The notes under the pieces were generated by a model. That model did not search any database and had not been told where the DNA came from. It saw only the letters and a list, made by a program, of their open reading frames with translations. A program made the translations under genes and the position numbers. From NCBI RefSeq assembly GCF_019355055.1, contig NZ_CP048411.1, positions 3,189,501-3,253,500 on the forward strand: a DNA stretch of 64,000 nt, written 5' to 3'. Origin of the DNA: Pseudomonas sp. MTM4 (GTDB lineage Bacteria; Pseudomonadota; Gammaproteobacteria; Pseudomonadales; Pseudomonadaceae). Below are positions 62,289 to 64,000 of this stretch, in pieces (position 1 is the stretch's first letter; every line of letters begins with the position of its first letter).

Positions 62289-63641
62289 TCAGCTATCGGT
62301 GCTGCCCGCTGGTAGATAGTCACCACGACTCAAACCGTGGCGCTGCATCTTCTCGTTGAGGGTGCGGCGGGGCAGCTGCAATTGGGCCATGACTTCGGCG
62401 ATGTTACCTTTGCACTGCTGCAGAGCGTTGTGCAGGCATTGCGCCTCGAAGGCTTCCATCTGCTCGGCCAGCGATCTGCCGGTGTTGTCGCTCGGGGCGT
62501 TGGGCGGCGGCGGGTTCAGCCCGAGGGCGTGGCGTTCGGCGGCGTTGATCAGTTCGCGGACGTTGCCTGGCCAGTCGTGGCTCAGCAGCTGCGCCAGTTC
62601 GGCGGGGCCGACCGGCAGGGGCTCGCGGCCGTGGCGCTGGGCGGCCTGGCTGACGAAGTGGTCGAACAGCAGCGGGATGTCTTCACGACGCTCGCGCAGC
62701 GGCGGGATATGCAGCTCGGCAACGTTCAGGCGATACAGCAAGTCTTCGCGGAAACGTCCGCCGCGCACTTCTTCGAGCAGGTCCGGCTTGGCCGCGCTGA
62801 TCACTCGCAGGTCGACTTCGATGCTGCGGTTGGAGCCCAGCCGTTCCAGGGTTCTTTCCTGCAGCACGCGCAACAGCTTGACCTGCTGGGCCAGCGGCAT
62901 GCTTTCGATTTCGTCGAGGAACAGGGTGCCGCCGTGGGCATGCTCGATGCGACCGATGCGCTTGCCCTGGGCGCCAGTGAAGGCGCCGCTTTCATGGCCG
63001 AACAGCTCGCTCTCGAAGATGCTTTCGGGGATGGCCGCGCAGTTCAGCGCCACGAATGGATGGCGTGCGCGCGGGCTGAAATCGTGCAGGCAGCGCGCCA
63101 CCTGTTCCTTGCCGCTGCCGGTGTCGCCGCGAATCAGCACGTTGACGTCCGTGCCGGCCAGTTCCAGCACCTGCCGGCGCAGGTTGTCCACGGCGCGCGA
63201 AACCCCCAGCAGCATCGATTCGATACGGCCCTTGCGGGCGAACTGCTCACGCAGCTGGCGGTTTTCGCAGACCAGTCGGCGCTTGTCCTGGGCGCGGCGC
63301 ACGCTGTCGAGCAGGCGTTCGGGGGTGAAGGGCTTTTCGATGAAGTCATAGGCGCCCTGGCGCAGCGCCTGCACCGCCATCGGCACGTCGCCATGGCCGG
63401 TGACCATGATGATTGGCAGTTCGGGATCCAGCGCAACCAGCTTCTCCAGCAGGCCGAGGCCGTCCAGGTCCGGCATGCGTACGTCGCTGATCAGTACGCC
63501 CGGAAAGTCACGGTCAATCAGGCCCAGCGCCTCGTGCGCGCTGGCGCAGGTGCGCACGCTGAAGCCGGACAGTTCCAGCCATTGCTGGACCGCTTGGCGG
63601 ATCGCCGCTTCGTCGTCGATGAAGATGACCTGACCGCTCAT
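62289..63641 (-). CDS. dctD: Sigma-54-dependent response regulator, DctD-type
   Basis: 450 residues from the ATG of MSGQVIFIDDEAA. Receiver domain with the phospho-acceptor in VLISDVRMPDLDG (about 54) and TGHGDVPMAVQA. AAA+ domain with Walker A GDTGSGKE and the GAFTGA loop. Fis-type helix-turn-helix at the end (NIAEVMAQLQLPRRTLNEKM). DctB/DctD pairs turn on C4-dicarboxylate uptake; other NtrC-family pairs are possible. The histidine kinase gene lies 25 bp upstream on the same strand. Confidence 0.85.
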   Translation of the reverse strand: MSGQVIFIDDEAAIRQAVQQWLELSGFSVRTCASAHEALGLIDRDFPGVLISDVRMPDLDGLGLLEKLVALDPELPIIMVTGHGDVPMAVQALRQGAYDFIEKPFTPERLLDSVRRAQDKRRLVCENRQLREQFARKGRIESMLLGVSRAVDNLRRQVLELAGTDVNVLIRGDTGSGKEQVARCLHDFSPRARHPFVALNCAAIPESIFESELFGHESGAFTGAQGKRIGRIEHAHGGTLFLDEIESMPLAQQVKLLRVLQERTLERLGSNRSIEVDLRVISAAKPDLLEEVRGGRFREDLLYRLNVAELHIPPLRERREDIPLLFDHFVSQAAQRHGREPLPVGPAELAQLLSHDWPGNVRELINAAERHALGLNPPPPNAPSDNTGRSLAEQMEAFEAQCLHNALQQCKGNIAEVMAQLQLPRRTLNEKMQRHGLSRGDYLPAGSTDS

Positions 63642-63666
63642 GTTTCGCTCCTTTGCCGGTGCCAGT

Positions 63667-63999
63667 CTACTCGGTGAGGTGCTCGTCGGCTGCCGGCAGC
63701 CGAATCTCGAATACTGCACCCTGCGCATCGTTGCTCACGTCGAGATTACCGCCCAGATCGCGCACGATACCGTAGGAAACCGCCAGTCCCAGCCCGAGGC
63801 CCTGGCCGACCGGCTTGGTGGTGAAGAAGGGCTCGAATACCTGATCCAGATGTTCGCGGGCGATGCCGCCACCGCTGTCGGCGACGCTCAGTCGCCAATG
63901 GTTCGCATCGCGGCGGCAGTCGATGCGCAACTGCCGGACGGCGCTGTCCTGCATGGCATCCAGCGCATTGTTCAGCAGGTTGATCAAGACTTGCTCCAG
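63667..63999 (-). CDS. dctB: Sensor histidine kinase, DctB-type, C-terminal end
   Basis: Partial: the frame enters from beyond the window. The visible 110 residues are the HATPase domain with N box LINLLNNALDAMQDS, G1 box VADSGGGI, F box VFEPFFTTKPVGQGLGLGLA and G3 SYGIVRDLGG. This is the typical DctB/NtrB-like catalytic end. It is followed by the response regulator in the same direction. Confidence 0.82.
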   Translation of the reverse strand: MEQVLINLLNNALDAMQDSAVRQLRIDCRRDANHWRLSVADSGGGIAREHLDQVFEPFFTTKPVGQGLGLGLAVSYGIVRDLGGNLDVSNDAQGAVFEIRLPAADEHLTE

Positions 64000-64000
64000 G

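Overview
The window looks like chromosome from a high-GC gammaproteobacterium of the Pseudomonas/Stutzerimonas type. This is inferred from gene families, the gsp/recG/oxyR neighbourhood, dense GC-rich coding and the style of the dispersed repeats; no rRNA or other formal marker is present. It holds about 65 protein genes and no tRNA, rRNA, CRISPR array or transposase that I can recognise.

Region 1 (1-20 kb) is ordinary chromosomal content. It opens with the end of a type II secretion operon (gspJ-K-L-M, closed by a clear terminator). On the minus strand follow an HDOD signalling protein, recG and oxyR. Next come a Rossmann epimerase, a zinc alcohol/formaldehyde dehydrogenase with a small membrane protein, and an AraC regulator divergent from a dioxygenase/hydratase/MFS catabolic set. 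An AEC transporter, an N5-glutamine/rRNA-type methyltransferase, a haem-oxygenase-like protein, a tiny hydrophilic protein and a PilZ (c-di-GMP) protein complete it.

Region 2 (20.2-58.1 kb) is a complete second-type (lateral, Laf/Flag-2) flagellar locus. fliM-fliN-fliP-fliQ-fliR-flhB-flhA run on the minus strand. Divergent from them is a sigma-54 activator (LafK type) followed by fliEFGHIJ and flgMN. Then comes a fliD-fliS-fliT-fliK-fliL-fliA-motA-motB operon behind a textbook sigma-54 promoter. A membrane-anchored winged-helix regulator with an ATGA-coupled small partner, two tandem flagellins and flgA lie on the minus strand. Finally flgB-flgL plus an extra LafW-like gene run rightward from a second sigma-54 promoter. 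Nearly all operon junctions overlap by a few bases. The exception is fliP/fliQ, which are split by about 1 kb of inverted repeats. The locus encodes its own export gate, ATPase, motor, sigma-28/anti-sigma pair, chaperones and stators, but no chemotaxis genes, and FliM has no visible CheY-docking motif.

Region 3 (58-64 kb) holds a secreted lactonase-type beta-propeller, then a DGPF(YCII)/SnoaL/DGPF/ECF-sigma cassette of the ECF42 type with a matching candidate promoter, a dispersed inverted repeat, and the end of a DctB/DctD-type two-component pair that runs off the window.

The most interesting items are the ToxR/ToxS-like regulatory pair placed between the stator and flagellin genes, the FlgJ whose muramidase half is an SLT lytic transglycosylase domain, the repeat-split fliP/fliQ junction, the unrecognised protein after flgL, and the ECF42 cassette.
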